Assembly (NCBI GenBank): GCA_934309345.1
Contig: CAKRDD010000001.1
Location: 1-64,000 of the forward strand
Direction: 5' to 3'
Length of the DNA: 64,000 bases
DNA from: an uncultured Mediterraneibacter sp.
GTDB lineage: Bacteria > Bacillota > Clostridia > Lachnospirales > Lachnospiraceae
Positions 54,532 to 63,706 of this stretch are shown one piece after another. The notes under the pieces are model-generated. The model had not been told where the DNA came from. It saw only the letters and a program-made list of their open reading frames with translations, and did no database searches. A program made the position numbers and the translations under genes. How positions within the stretch are numbered: position 1 is the stretch's first letter; each line of letters begins with the position of its first letter.

Positions 54532-55509
54532 TTGGAAAAAATTAAACAAAATCCTTTTGTAAAAAAGGTAGGATTTAACAGAATTGTTTTGTGCTGTGTC
54601 CTTCTTCTGATGTACGGACTCTTCTGTGCACTGACAGGAGGAAGCTTCGCAGGAATTAACCGAATCATGAGCGCACTCAATTATGCTTATTTCCTTGGAT
54701 TTTTATCACTGGGTGTTACATTCGTAATTGCTACAGGACAGATCGACTTCTCTATTGGACCGGTTATGTTCTGTTGTGCACTTATCTCAGGTTACACACT
54801 GACAACACATGGAATTTCAATGCCAGTTGCAATTCTGCTCAGCATTCTTGTAGGATTTGCTTTTGGTCTCTTTAATGGATACCTGGTAGCTTACTGGTCA
54901 GTACCTTCATTCATTACTTCAATGGCAAGTATGAATATTGCAAAAGGTCTTGCATCAGTTTACACAAAGACACAGTCAGTCAGCTGGCCGCAGGCGGGAG
55001 ATCCGGTGAACGGATGGTTCAGAAACCTTGTAAGATATAACGGATTCCCGGTAGGACTTGTAATTCTTCTGGTTGTAGCAGTTATTTGTGCTATCATCCT
55101 GAATAAGACAAGAATCGGACGTTACATCCTTTGCCTTGGAAGTAACAAAGAAGCTGTTAGACTTTCAGGTGTAGATGTTAAGAAATGGGAAATGCTTGCA
55201 TTCATCATCTGCGGAATTCTTGTTGGAATGGGTGCTATCTTCTATGTATCTGCATATACAACAGTACAGCCTGGTTATGGAGATCAGTACAACAACGAAG
55301 CAATCGCCGGATGTGTAATGGGTGGTACATCCATGGCAGGTGGACTTGCATCCATCAGCGGTACAATCATTGGTGTATTTATCATCGCTCTTCTTCAGGA
55401 AGGAATTCTGGCTCTTGGCTTTACAAAAGATTATCAGCTTATCATTACAGGTGTTATTGTTATCGTCGCAGTATTCAGTGACGTACTTGCAAGACGCAGA
55501 AAGAACTAA
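54532..55509 (+). CDS. Sugar ABC transporter permease 1 (RbsC type)
   Basis: Membrane protein of 325 residues with about ten helices and the ribose-type signatures GVTFVIATGQIDFSIGP near 60 and TRIGRYILCLGSNKEAVRLSGVD near 195. The likely start is TTG at 54532, because GGGAGGAAG sits just before it; the upstream ATG (54517) overlaps that ribosome site. It is the first gene of the transporter operon, downstream of the consensus promoter. A second permease of the same family follows the ATPase, so the membrane part may be a heterodimer. Confidence 0.9.
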   Translation: MEKIKQNPFVKKVGFNRIVLCCVLLLMYGLFCALTGGSFAGINRIMSALNYAYFLGFLSLGVTFVIATGQIDFSIGPVMFCCALISGYTLTTHGISMPVAILLSILVGFAFGLFNGYLVAYWSVPSFITSMASMNIAKGLASVYTKTQSVSWPQAGDPVNGWFRNLVRYNGFPVGLVILLVVAVICAIILNKTRIGRYILCLGSNKEAVRLSGVDVKKWEMLAFIICGILVGMGAIFYVSAYTTVQPGYGDQYNNEAIAGCVMGGTSMAGGLASISGTIIGVFIIALLQEGILALGFTKDYQLIITGVIVIVAVFSDVLARRRKN

Positions 55510-55587
55510 TTTCTCTTCTATAATAAGAGATCAGCTTTATGAATGATGAACGAAATGTTTGATTGAAAGAAAGGCAAGGGTAATAAA

Positions 55588-57084
55588 ATGGGCGAAGTTA
55601 TATTGGAAATGAAAGGGATTGATAAATCTTTCCCAGGTGTTCACGCACTTGACCATGTAGATCTTGAGATCAGAAAAGGCGAAGTTCTTGCTCTTATGGG
55701 AGAGAATGGTGCCGGAAAATCAACTCTGATGAAAGTTCTTACAGGTATTTATACAAAAGATTCAGGAACAATTACATATGAAGGTAAAGAAGTTGAGTTC
55801 CACAGTGCACGTGAGGCACAGGACAATGGTGTTATCATCGTACACCAGGAGCTGAACATGCTTGGTCATCTGACAGTTGCTCAGAACATCTTCATCGGAA
55901 GAGAGTTCAAGAAGGGTATCAAGATCGATGACAAGAAGATGAACGAAGAAGCAAAGAAACTGTTCGACAGAATGAACGTTGATATTGATCCGAGAGAGAC
56001 AATGTCAAAACTTACAGTAGGTAAGCAGCAGATGTGTGAGATCGCAAAAGCAATTTCACATGATGCAAAGATCATTATCTTTGATGAGCCGTCAGCAGCT
56101 CTGACAGAGACAGAGATCGAGCAGTTGTTCAAGATTATCCGTGACCTGAGAAGTCAGGGAATGGGAATTGTTTACATCTCCCACCGTATGGATGAGATCA
56201 AAGTGATCACAGATCGTGTTACAGTCATGAGAGATGGTACTTATGTAGGAACACTGATCACGAAAGACAGTACAAAAGACGACATCATCAACATGATGGT
56301 TGGACGTGTTATTTATGAAGATCCGAAGGAGAAGAATATGACACCTCCGGGAGCACCAGTTGTTCTTAAGGTAGATCACCTGAACGCAGGTAAGATGGTT
56401 CAGGATGTAAGCTTTGAACTTCACAAAGGTGAGATCCTTGGATTCTCCGGACTGATGGGAGCTGGACGTACAGAGACAGCAAGAGCACTCTTTGGAGCTG
56501 ACCCGATTGACAGCGGTGATATCTATATCAACGGCAAGAAGGTTACAATCAAGAGTCCACAGGATGCGGTTAAGTATGGTATCGGTTATCTGTCAGAGGA
56601 CAGAAAGAGATATGGTATTGTTGTACAGAAATCAGTTGCTGAGAATACAACAATGGCAACACTTGAAAAATTCATGAGCGGTCCTTTTATCGATAAGAAG
56701 AAAGAGAACAAGATTGCTCAGGAATATGTTGAGCAGCTTGCAACAAAGACTCCTGGTACAGACCAGCTGGTAGTTAACCTGTCAGGTGGTAACCAGCAGA
56801 AAGTCGTTATTGCAAAATGGCTGACAAGAGACTGTGACATCCTTATCTTCGATGAGCCTACAAGAGGTATCGACGTTGGAGCTAAGAATGAGATTTACAA
56901 GCTGATGAATCAGCTGGCAGCAGAAGGAAAAGCCATTATTATGATTTCCTCCGAGATGACAGAGATCCTTCGTATGAGTGATAGAATCGTTGTTATGTGC
57001 GAAGGTAAGAAGACAGGTGAGCTGGATATTTCCGAAGCTACACAGGAAAATATCATGAACATGGCTACACGTGAGATTGAGTAG
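55588..57084 (+). CDS. Sugar ABC transporter ATP-binding protein (RbsA/MglA type)
   Basis: Double-domain ATPase of 498 residues. Domain 1 has Walker A GENGAGKST near 39, signature LTVGKQQMCEIAKA near 143 and Walker B IIFDEPSAALT. Domain 2 has a degenerate Walker A (GLMGAGRTE near 289), LSGGNQQKVVIAKWL near 397 and LIFDEPTRGIDVG. This asymmetry is standard for the ribose/galactose importers. It lies between the two permease genes, 14 bp before the second. Confidence 0.95.
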   Translation: MGEVILEMKGIDKSFPGVHALDHVDLEIRKGEVLALMGENGAGKSTLMKVLTGIYTKDSGTITYEGKEVEFHSAREAQDNGVIIVHQELNMLGHLTVAQNIFIGREFKKGIKIDDKKMNEEAKKLFDRMNVDIDPRETMSKLTVGKQQMCEIAKAISHDAKIIIFDEPSAALTETEIEQLFKIIRDLRSQGMGIVYISHRMDEIKVITDRVTVMRDGTYVGTLITKDSTKDDIINMMVGRVIYEDPKEKNMTPPGAPVVLKVDHLNAGKMVQDVSFELHKGEILGFSGLMGAGRTETARALFGADPIDSGDIYINGKKVTIKSPQDAVKYGIGYLSEDRKRYGIVVQKSVAENTTMATLEKFMSGPFIDKKKENKIAQEYVEQLATKTPGTDQLVVNLSGGNQQKVVIAKWLTRDCDILIFDEPTRGIDVGAKNEIYKLMNQLAAEGKAIIMISSEMTEILRMSDRIVVMCEGKKTGELDISEATQENIMNMATREIE

Positions 57085-57098
57085 GGAGGGAAAAAGTA

Positions 57099-58103
57099 AT
57101 GGCAAATAATACAACAAAGAAGGCCGGCTCTAATAAGTCATTTATTGACAGAATGGGAGGACAGAAATTCATCGTCCTGCTCGTTGTTATTGCACTGTTT
57201 ATCTTTTTCTGTGCAATGAGCCCGAACTTCAGAAAATATACAACATTTATTAACATTCTGGACTTCTCCTATTATATTGTCCTGATGGCAATTGGAGTAG
57301 CCTTTCCACTGATGACAGGTGGTGTTGACCTGTCAATCGGTACTGGACTTGTATGTTATTCACTCGTTGGTGGATATCTGATCGTTCATAAAGGAATGCC
57401 TACAATCGTTGGTATCCTTGCAGCAATTATTCTTGGAATGCTGATTGGTGTTCTGAATGGTGTACTGGTAGCAATCATGGATCTGCCGGCATTCCTGGCA
57501 ACACTTTGTACTTGTATGATCACTCGTGGACTTGGTTCCATCATCGTTGGTGGATTCGGAATCTCTTGGCCGGCAGCAGCAGCTCCGGGAGGATGGTTCA
57601 GAAGTATCTTCAAGATTCAGTCCGGCGGACAGAATATCCCGATCGGTTTCTTGTGGGTAATTCTTCTCGTTGTTATTATGACATTCGTACTGAATCATAC
57701 AAGAATTGGACGTTATACACTTGCAATCGGAAGTAACAAAGAAGCAACAAGACTTTCCGGAGTTAATGTAAGATTCTATCATATTGCAGCATATGTGATC
57801 TGTGGATTCTTCGCAGGACTTGCTTCTATCGCATACTCCGCTATCTTCGCTACAGTTCAGCCGGGAAGTGGTGCCGGATTCGAGCTTGAGGCAATTGGTG
57901 GAGCTATCATCGGTGGTGTTTCCATGACAGGTGGTGTGGGAAGTATCACAGGAACACTGTTTGGTGTATTCGTTATCTGTCTTCTGAAGACTGGTCTTCC
58001 ATTCATCGGACTGACAGCTAACTGGCAGCAGATCATCACAGGTTTTGTCCTGATCGCAGCTGTACTTGTTGATATTCTTAAGAGAAAAGCAGGAAAAGAG
58101 TAA
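57099..58103 (+). CDS. Sugar ABC transporter permease 2 (RbsC type)
   Basis: Membrane protein of 334 residues with ten helices, homologous to permease 1: the parallel motifs are GVAFPLMTGGVDLSIGTG near 66 and TRIGRYTLAIGSNKEATRLSGVN near 203. The gene follows the ATPase by 14 bp with AGGGAGGG upstream. Two non-identical permeases in one ribose-type operon suggest a heterodimeric pore. Confidence 0.93.
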   Translation: MANNTTKKAGSNKSFIDRMGGQKFIVLLVVIALFIFFCAMSPNFRKYTTFINILDFSYYIVLMAIGVAFPLMTGGVDLSIGTGLVCYSLVGGYLIVHKGMPTIVGILAAIILGMLIGVLNGVLVAIMDLPAFLATLCTCMITRGLGSIIVGGFGISWPAAAAPGGWFRSIFKIQSGGQNIPIGFLWVILLVVIMTFVLNHTRIGRYTLAIGSNKEATRLSGVNVRFYHIAAYVICGFFAGLASIAYSAIFATVQPGSGAGFELEAIGGAIIGGVSMTGGVGSITGTLFGVFVICLLKTGLPFIGLTANWQQIITGFVLIAAVLVDILKRKAGKE

Positions 58104-58157
58104 TTTTTTCTACTTGAATTTAGAATTTGTGAAAAATCACGAAAAAGCAATATTTAA

Positions 58158-58186
58158 TTGCAAAACCATTGGTAATATGATATATT
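58158..58186 (+). promoter_or_regulatory. Internal promoter for the sugar-binding protein
   Basis: TTGCAA (58158-58163), 17 bp, TATATT (58181-58186). It is followed by a leader of about 260 nt with a CATGC/GCATG hairpin near 58218-58237 and a stem TCTGCAGAGC / GCTCTGTCAGA (58323-58366). The 345-bp gap contains no gene. Confidence 0.6.
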
Positions 58187-58448
58187 ATTAATGTGTGCGG
58201 ATAGATAGCAGTAGGGTAAACATGCTGAAAAAAGCATGAGAAAGAAAGCTGTTACTATAGAAGCTAAACGAAACAGACCGTATACAAAGAGTTTTCGGAC
58301 AAAGAAGCCTGGGCAAACTACTTCTGCAGAGCGAATTAAGAAATGCACGAAAGATGCTCTGTCAGAGAGGCCCGGCATTAGGGAGAGGAAAACTGGAAGA
58401 AAACTCAACCAAGCGGTCAAAAATTTATTTTGTCAGGAGGACATAATT

Positions 58449-59546
58449 ATGAAAAAGAAAGTTTTAGCAGTTTTACTTGGTGGATGTATGGTAGTTGGAA
58501 TGCTCGCTGGATGCGGTTCTAACGGTGGAGAGACAAAGACAGACGGCGGAGACAAATCCGGTGATGCTCGTCACTTCGAAGTTGTTGTAAAGAGCTTCCA
58601 GTCTTCATACTGGCAGGCAGCTGTACAGGGAATCAATCAGGCTTGTGATGAGCTCGGTGTTACAGCTAACACAACAGGACCGAACGCAGAGTCCGATATC
58701 GCTGACCAGGTTAACATGCTGAACAACGCAATCAACCAGAACCCAGACGGAATCGCTCTTGCAGCTTGTGACCAGAACTCAGTTATTGATTCACTGAAGA
58801 CAGCACTTGAGAAGAAGATTCCAGTTGTATGCTTCGACTCAGGTGTTCCGGATGCTCCAGAAGGATCTGTATATGCAACAGTTGTTACAGACAACCAGCA
58901 GGCTGGTGGTATTGCAGCTGAGCACATTTACGAGGCAATCAAAGACAGACTTGGAAACGGACAGGTTCGTGTTGGTGAAGTTAACCAGGATGCAACATCC
59001 GCTAACATTTCTGAGCGTGGTATGGGATTCATCAACAAGTTCATCGAACTTGCTAAAGCTGATAACTTTACAGTAGCAGTTATTGGTAATGACTTCTATG
59101 TAAACCAGGTTAAAGACAACGGAGATCAGGCATCTGCTGATGTCATCCTTGAAGTTGCAGTTCCGGCACAGACAACAGTTGAGCTGTGTGCTACAGAGGC
59201 TTCTAACATCATGAACAAAGACGATACAATCGCTATGTTCGGATCTAACCAGGTATCTGCTGAGGGTGTTCTCACAGCTAACCAGAACCTGAACAAACTT
59301 GGAACAGGTGCTGATCAGATCGTATCTGCTGGATTCGACGCTGGTTCAGTTATCAAAGCAGCTGTTAAAGACGGTACATTACTTGGTGCTGTTACACAGT
59401 CCCCACTTATGCAGGGTAAAATCTCTATCGAGACTCTGAATGACATCTGCGACGGAAAAGAAGTTAAAGACGTTACAACAGATGGTTACTGGTATGATTC
59501 AACAAACATGGACGATGCTGACATCTCTCCAAACCTTTACGACTAA
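58449..59546 (+). CDS. Sugar ABC transporter substrate-binding lipoprotein
   Basis: Lipoprotein of 365 residues. A lipobox LAGC ends the signal peptide at about Cys22; a Gly/Lys/Asp linker follows, then a type-I periplasmic-binding fold (FEVVVKSFQSSYWQAAVQGINQA; PDGIALAACD; VCFDSGVP) as in RbsB/ChvE. CAGGAGGACA precedes the ATG at 58449; the longer in-frame start at 58236 lies in the untranslated leader. Codon use is strongly biased, fitting an abundant binding protein. L-fucose is the inferred ligand because FucI and FucU flank the operon. Confidence 0.93.
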   Translation: MKKKVLAVLLGGCMVVGMLAGCGSNGGETKTDGGDKSGDARHFEVVVKSFQSSYWQAAVQGINQACDELGVTANTTGPNAESDIADQVNMLNNAINQNPDGIALAACDQNSVIDSLKTALEKKIPVVCFDSGVPDAPEGSVYATVVTDNQQAGGIAAEHIYEAIKDRLGNGQVRVGEVNQDATSANISERGMGFINKFIELAKADNFTVAVIGNDFYVNQVKDNGDQASADVILEVAVPAQTTVELCATEASNIMNKDDTIAMFGSNQVSAEGVLTANQNLNKLGTGADQIVSAGFDAGSVIKAAVKDGTLLGAVTQSPLMQGKISIETLNDICDGKEVKDVTTDGYWYDSTNMDDADISPNLYD

Positions 59547-59590
59547 TTCGTATCTGTAAAGAGAATCTGAATTATCAAAGTGATAAGAAA

Positions 59591-59619
59591 GGAATCGGGA
59601 AATTCCCGGTTCCTTTTTT
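59591..59619 (+). terminator. Terminator between the binding protein and fucU
   Basis: GGAATCGGG (59591-59599) pairs with CCCGGTTCC (59605-59613), followed by six T. Read-through would be needed to express fucU from the operon promoter. Confidence 0.85.
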
Positions 59620-59655
59620 AAAATAATATGTTATTATATCAAGGAGGAAGAAAAA

Positions 59656-60096
59656 ATGTTAAAAGGAATTCCGAAAATTTTATCACCTGAACTGCTGAAA
59701 GTGCTTGCTGAGATGGGACACAGTGACAGACTGGTTATCTCTGATGGTAACTTCCCAGCTGAGTCTATGGGAAAAGATGCAATTGTAATCCGTTGTGACG
59801 GACACGGAGTACCGGAGATTCTTGATGCAATTCTTCAGGTATTTCCACTGGATAGTTATGTTGAGCACCCGGTTAATCTTATGGAAGTAATGCCGGGAGA
59901 TACAGTAGAGACACCAATCTGGGATACATATAAAGAGATCATCCGTAAATATGACGACAGAGGTGATGCTGTTGTTGGAAACATTGAGCGTTTTGCTTTC
60001 TATGATGAAGCTAAAACAGCTTATGCAATCATCGCTACAGGTGAATCAGCACTCTATGCGAACGTAATGCTTCAGAAGGGTGTTGTAACAGACTAA
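59656..60096 (+). CDS. fucU: L-fucose mutarotase (FucU/RbsD family)
   Basis: Protein of 146 residues that interconverts alpha- and beta-L-fucose, supplying the anomer used by FucI. It begins LKGIPKILSPELLKVLAEMGH with the active-site His near 22, followed by SDRLVISDGNFP, and near its end has ESALYANVMLQKG with the conserved Tyr. AAGGAGGAAG precedes the ATG. It strongly supports fucose as the substrate of this locus. It follows the binding-protein gene across a terminator. Confidence 0.94.
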   Translation: MLKGIPKILSPELLKVLAEMGHSDRLVISDGNFPAESMGKDAIVIRCDGHGVPEILDAILQVFPLDSYVEHPVNLMEVMPGDTVETPIWDTYKEIIRKYDDRGDAVVGNIERFAFYDEAKTAYAIIATGESALYANVMLQKGVVTD

Positions 60097-60119
60097 TTTT
60101 GACTTATTGGAGGAACGAT

Positions 60120-60563
60120 ATGCTAGATCATGTAGAAATATTATTTGCAGATATGAAGCCTATGATGAAGAAATTAAAGAAAGCTTCTTATAAAGTAAAT
60201 ATGGAGGCTTTTATAGAGAATCATGGACATTATTTCCGTGAGATGACAGAATATACGGAGAATGCTTCTGATAAAGAAGCGGCAGCAAAAGAGCTTGCAG
60301 TATGCTTTACAGATAAGGTTTATGATGCATATGTTTCTCCGAAAAAAGGGAAAATCGACAGTGCAGTTCAGACAGATCTGAATTTCTTTATGATCTATTA
60401 TGTATTTCCGGCAATTCTTTTGACAGAGCATGACGATGCGAAACTGATCGCAGATCATCTCTGCAGCAGATGGGGAGAAAAGTTTAAGAACAGTAAGATT
60501 CAGTATACAGATTATGATTCCTTATATGTTTCATTCCGTGAGAAGATATTTGGAATCTTTTAA
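60120..60563 (+). CDS. Protein of unknown function linked to fucU
   Basis: Soluble protein of 147 residues, mostly helical, without signal peptide or membrane segment. It begins MLDHVEILFADMKPMMKKLK and has a YYVFPAILLTEHDDAKLIADH segment near 95-115. I do not recognise the family. The ATG at 60120 has TTGGAGGAACG upstream; an in-frame earlier ATG (60099) overlaps the region before that ribosome site. It is 23 bp after fucU on the same strand, so it is probably read with it. A role in fucose use is possible only by association. Confidence 0.8.
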   Translation: MLDHVEILFADMKPMMKKLKKASYKVNMEAFIENHGHYFREMTEYTENASDKEAAAKELAVCFTDKVYDAYVSPKKGKIDSAVQTDLNFFMIYYVFPAILLTEHDDAKLIADHLCSRWGEKFKNSKIQYTDYDSLYVSFREKIFGIF

Positions 60564-60693
60564 TACTTGCAAATCAACCTTACTTGTGATAAAATAATTA
60601 GGATTCATGTAATGGCATGAGCAGATTTAAGAAGCTATATTTTTATGGTTTCAGAGGTGTGCTGTTACGTCAGTGTGTAGGAGGTCATAGAAG

Positions 60694-60936
60694 ATGGACA
60701 TTTTGAAGATTGTTTTATACATTATCTTTGTTATAGACTGTATCGCATTATCAGCGATTATTCTTTTACAGGAAGGAAAGTCAGCCGGATTGGGAACAAT
60801 TGGCGGTATGGCAGATACTTATTGGGGACAGAACAAGGGACGTTCTATGGAAGGTGCACTTGTAAAGTCTACAAAGTTTCTTGCAATTCTTTTCCTGGTG
60901 CTTGCAGTAGTACTGAACCTTAAGGTTTTTAATTAA
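60694..60936 (+). CDS. secG: Preprotein translocase subunit SecG
   Basis: Protein of 80 residues with two membrane helices (about 4-25 and 58-77) and the conserved LQEGKSAGLG cytoplasmic loop near 26. It supports SecYEG translocation. GTAGGAGG precedes the ATG. It leads the secG-rnr-smpB block typical of Firmicutes; a terminator separates it from rnr. Confidence 0.95.
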   Translation: MDILKIVLYIIFVIDCIALSAIILLQEGKSAGLGTIGGMADTYWGQNKGRSMEGALVKSTKFLAILFLVLAVVLNLKVFN

Positions 60937-60959
60937 TGACAGATGATGAAGTAAGTATA

Positions 60960-60997
60960 AGACATTCTATAATAAGACTATAGAATGTCTTTTTTTA
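60960..60997 (+). terminator. secG terminator
   Basis: AGACATTCTATA (60960-60971) pairs perfectly with TATAGAATGTCT (60979-60990), followed by a run of T. Confidence 0.92.
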
Positions 60998-61024
60998 CTT
61001 TAAGTAGAGATGAAAGGAAACAGA

Positions 61025-63136
61025 ATGGATCAGACATTTGAAAAGAGAAAAAAAGTGATTTATGACTTTATTTGTGATGATTTTTATATCCCAATGAAAG
61101 TCAAAGAGATTGCGACAGTTCTTCAGGTATCGAAGGAACAGAGAAGAGAACTTCAGGAAGTGTTGGACGCTCTCGTTGAGGAAGGGAAGATTACACTTTC
61201 TAAAAGAGGGAAATACAGTAAAGGGCAGACAAAGCGTATCACAGGAACCTTCCAGGCGAATATCCGTGGATTTGGATTTGTTATGGTAGAAGGTGAAGAT
61301 GAGGATATCTTTATTCCGGGAGAGAATGTGAACGGTGCATTCCAGGGAGATGAAGTGGAATGTATTATCACAGGTGCGCCGGGAGGTAAGAGAAAAGAAG
61401 GAAAAATCGTAAGAATCGTGTCGCATCAGGTGAAGAAGATTGTCGGATTGTATGAGAAGAGTAAGAGTTTTGGATTTGTGCGTCCGGACAATCAGAGATA
61501 TCTGAAGGATATTTATATTCCGGCTGGAAAAGAGATGGGTGCTCTGGATGGTCATAAGGTTGTGGTAGAACTGACATCTTATGGACAGGAACATGCTAAG
61601 CCGGAAGGAAAGATTGTTGAGATCATCGGTCATGTGAATGATCCGGGAGCTGATATTTTATCTATTGTAAAGGATTATGATCTTCCTACAGAATTTCCGG
61701 AGAAAGTATTGAATCAGGCGGTTCGTGTTGGAAAAGATGTATCAGAAGCAGATTGTGCCGGAAGATTGGATTTACGTGACTGGCAGATGGTTACGATCGA
61801 TGGTGAAGATGCGAAGGATCTGGATGATGCGGTTTCTCTGACGATGAAGGATGAGAATTATCAGCTGGGAGTCCATATTGCGGATGTTACCAATTATGTA
61901 CAGGAGAAAAGTGCGCTGGATCGAGAAGCGTTGAAGAGAGGGACGAGTGTTTATCTTGCGGATCGTGTCATACCGATGCTGCCTCATGTGTTGTCGAATG
62001 GAATCTGTTCTTTGAATGCAGGGGAAGACCGTCTGGCATTGTCCTGTATTATGACAGTGTCTCCAAAGGGCGAGGTAATCGATCATCAGATTGCAGAGAC
62101 AGTGATCCGTGTAGACAAGCGTATGAGTTATACAGGAGTATCTAAGGTACTGGCAGGAGAACCGGAAGCTCTGAAAGAAGACGAAGATTTTGTTCCGATG
62201 ATTCAGAAGATGCAGGAACTCTCAACAATTCTCAGAGAACGGCGCGGTAAGAGAGGTTCGATCGATTTTGATTTTCCGGAGACAAAGATTGAACTGGATG
62301 AGAAGGGAAAACCAATCAATATCAAACCTTATGAGAGAAACAGTGCAACGAAGATCATCGAAGATTTCATGCTTCTTGCAAATGAAACAGTGGCAGAAGA
62401 ATATTTCTGGAGAGAGGTCCCATTTCTCTACAGAACGCATGAAGTTCCAGACGAAGAGAAGATAAAAAAACTGAGTACCTTTATCAATAATTTCGGTTAT
62501 CATATTCACATGCATGATGAAGTAAAACCAAAGGAGATCCAGAAGCTTCTCAGTCAGGTGGAAGGAACCCCGGAAGAAGCTCTGATCAGCAGACTTACAT
62601 TACGCTCCATGTGTCAGGCAAAATATACAACAGAGAATACAGGACACTTTGGACTGGCAGCGAAATATTATACACATTTCACTTCTCCGATCCGTCGTTA
62701 TCCGGATCTTCAGATTCACAGAATTATCAAGGAGAATCTGCGCGGACGATTGAATGAGAATCGTATAGAGCATTATGATAAGATACTCCCGGAAGTGGCG
62801 AAACAGTGTAGTGAAAGAGAACGACTGGCAGAAGAGACAGAGCGTGAAGTTGTGAAGATGAAGAAAGCAGAATATATGCGCATGCATATTGGAGAAGAGT
62901 ACGAAGGTGTTATTTCCGGTGTTACAAAATGGGGAATCTATGTAGAACTTCCGAATACAGTGGAAGGACTTGTCCATGTTGTGGATCTGCGGGACGATCA
63001 TTATAATTTCATAGAGCAGACGTATGAAATGGTCGGAGAGCATACAGGAAAGACATATAAACTCGGTGAAAATGTGCGTGTCCGTGTAAGTGATGCAGAT
63101 AAGCTGCTTCGGACAATTAATTTCGAGCTGGCATAA
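61025..63136 (+). CDS. rnr: Ribonuclease R
   Basis: 3'-5' exoribonuclease of 703 residues. An N-terminal winged helix and cold-shock domains precede the RNB catalytic domain (DAKDLDDAVSL near 261, holding the catalytic Asp cluster), and a C-terminal S1 domain (EYEGVISGVTKWGIYVEL near 622). The ATG at 61025 is preferred because AAAGGAAAC lies just before it; an ATG at 61010 lacks a ribosome site. It works with SmpB-tmRNA in degrading non-stop mRNA, and smpB follows after 48 bp. Confidence 0.96.
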   Translation: MDQTFEKRKKVIYDFICDDFYIPMKVKEIATVLQVSKEQRRELQEVLDALVEEGKITLSKRGKYSKGQTKRITGTFQANIRGFGFVMVEGEDEDIFIPGENVNGAFQGDEVECIITGAPGGKRKEGKIVRIVSHQVKKIVGLYEKSKSFGFVRPDNQRYLKDIYIPAGKEMGALDGHKVVVELTSYGQEHAKPEGKIVEIIGHVNDPGADILSIVKDYDLPTEFPEKVLNQAVRVGKDVSEADCAGRLDLRDWQMVTIDGEDAKDLDDAVSLTMKDENYQLGVHIADVTNYVQEKSALDREALKRGTSVYLADRVIPMLPHVLSNGICSLNAGEDRLALSCIMTVSPKGEVIDHQIAETVIRVDKRMSYTGVSKVLAGEPEALKEDEDFVPMIQKMQELSTILRERRGKRGSIDFDFPETKIELDEKGKPINIKPYERNSATKIIEDFMLLANETVAEEYFWREVPFLYRTHEVPDEEKIKKLSTFINNFGYHIHMHDEVKPKEIQKLLSQVEGTPEEALISRLTLRSMCQAKYTTENTGHFGLAAKYYTHFTSPIRRYPDLQIHRIIKENLRGRLNENRIEHYDKILPEVAKQCSERERLAEETEREVVKMKKAEYMRMHIGEEYEGVISGVTKWGIYVELPNTVEGLVHVVDLRDDHYNFIEQTYEMVGEHTGKTYKLGENVRVRVSDADKLLRTINFELA

Positions 63137-63184
63137 TACTTGCAGGAGTGCGGTTAAAATAGATGAGTTAGAGGATGGAATCAG

Positions 63185-63649
63185 ATGGCAAAGACAGAGA
63201 AAAAACTTATTGCGAATAATAAAAAAGCATATCATGATTATTTTATTCTTGAGAAATATGAAGCGGGACTTGTTCTGCATGGCACAGAAGTAAAGTCTCT
63301 TCGTATGGGAAAATGTAGTATCAAGGAAGCATTTATCCGTGTGGAAGACGGGGAGATGTATATCTATGGTATGCATATCAGTCCTTATGAGAAGGGGAAT
63401 ATCTTTAACAAAGATCCGCTTCGTGTGAGAAAGCTGCTTCTTCATAAGAAGGAGATTCTGAAAATATTTGGTAAGATGAAAGAGCAGGGAATCACAGTCG
63501 TTCCACTGCAGGTTTATTTCAGCGGAAGTCTTGTGAAGATTGAGATTGGACTTGCCAAAGGTAAGAAGCTCTATGACAAGCGTGAGACGATCGCGAAGAA
63601 AGATCAGAAGCGTGAAGCACAGAGAGAATTCAAAGCGTTTAATCGATAA
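63185..63649 (+). CDS. smpB: SsrA-binding protein SmpB
   Basis: RNA-binding protein of 154 residues for trans-translation. It shows AYHDYFILEKYEAGLVLHG TEVKSLR near 15-40, and a C-terminal Lys-rich tail DKRETIAKKDQKREAQREFK that enters the mRNA channel. The weak upstream AGAGGATGGAATCAG places the start. The tmRNA gene is not within the remaining window. Confidence 0.96.
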   Translation: MAKTEKKLIANNKKAYHDYFILEKYEAGLVLHGTEVKSLRMGKCSIKEAFIRVEDGEMYIYGMHISPYEKGNIFNKDPLRVRKLLLHKKEILKIFGKMKEQGITVVPLQVYFSGSLVKIEIGLAKGKKLYDKRETIAKKDQKREAQREFKAFNR

Positions 63650-63672
63650 GAGATTAAGGCAGGAGTGAATAG

Positions 63673-63706
63673 AAAAAGCAATTGGATCAGAACCCAATTG
63701 CTTTTT
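63673..63706. terminator. Bidirectional terminator between smpB and the HAD gene
   Basis: AAAAAGCAATTGG (63673-63685) pairs perfectly with CCAATTGCTTTTT (63694-63706). The HAD stop codon (63687-63689) lies in its loop. Confidence 0.9.

Noticed and set aside
58236..58448. In-frame N-terminal extension of the sugar-binding protein
   Set aside because: The extension has no ribosome site, is highly basic, and would bury the lipoprotein signal; CAGGAGG before 58449 marks the true start.
62600..63697. 365-codon open frame on the minus strand across rnr and smpB
   Set aside because: The sequence is low-complexity hydrophobic and Cys/His-rich, typical of antisense to AT-rich genes; rnr and smpB are unambiguous.
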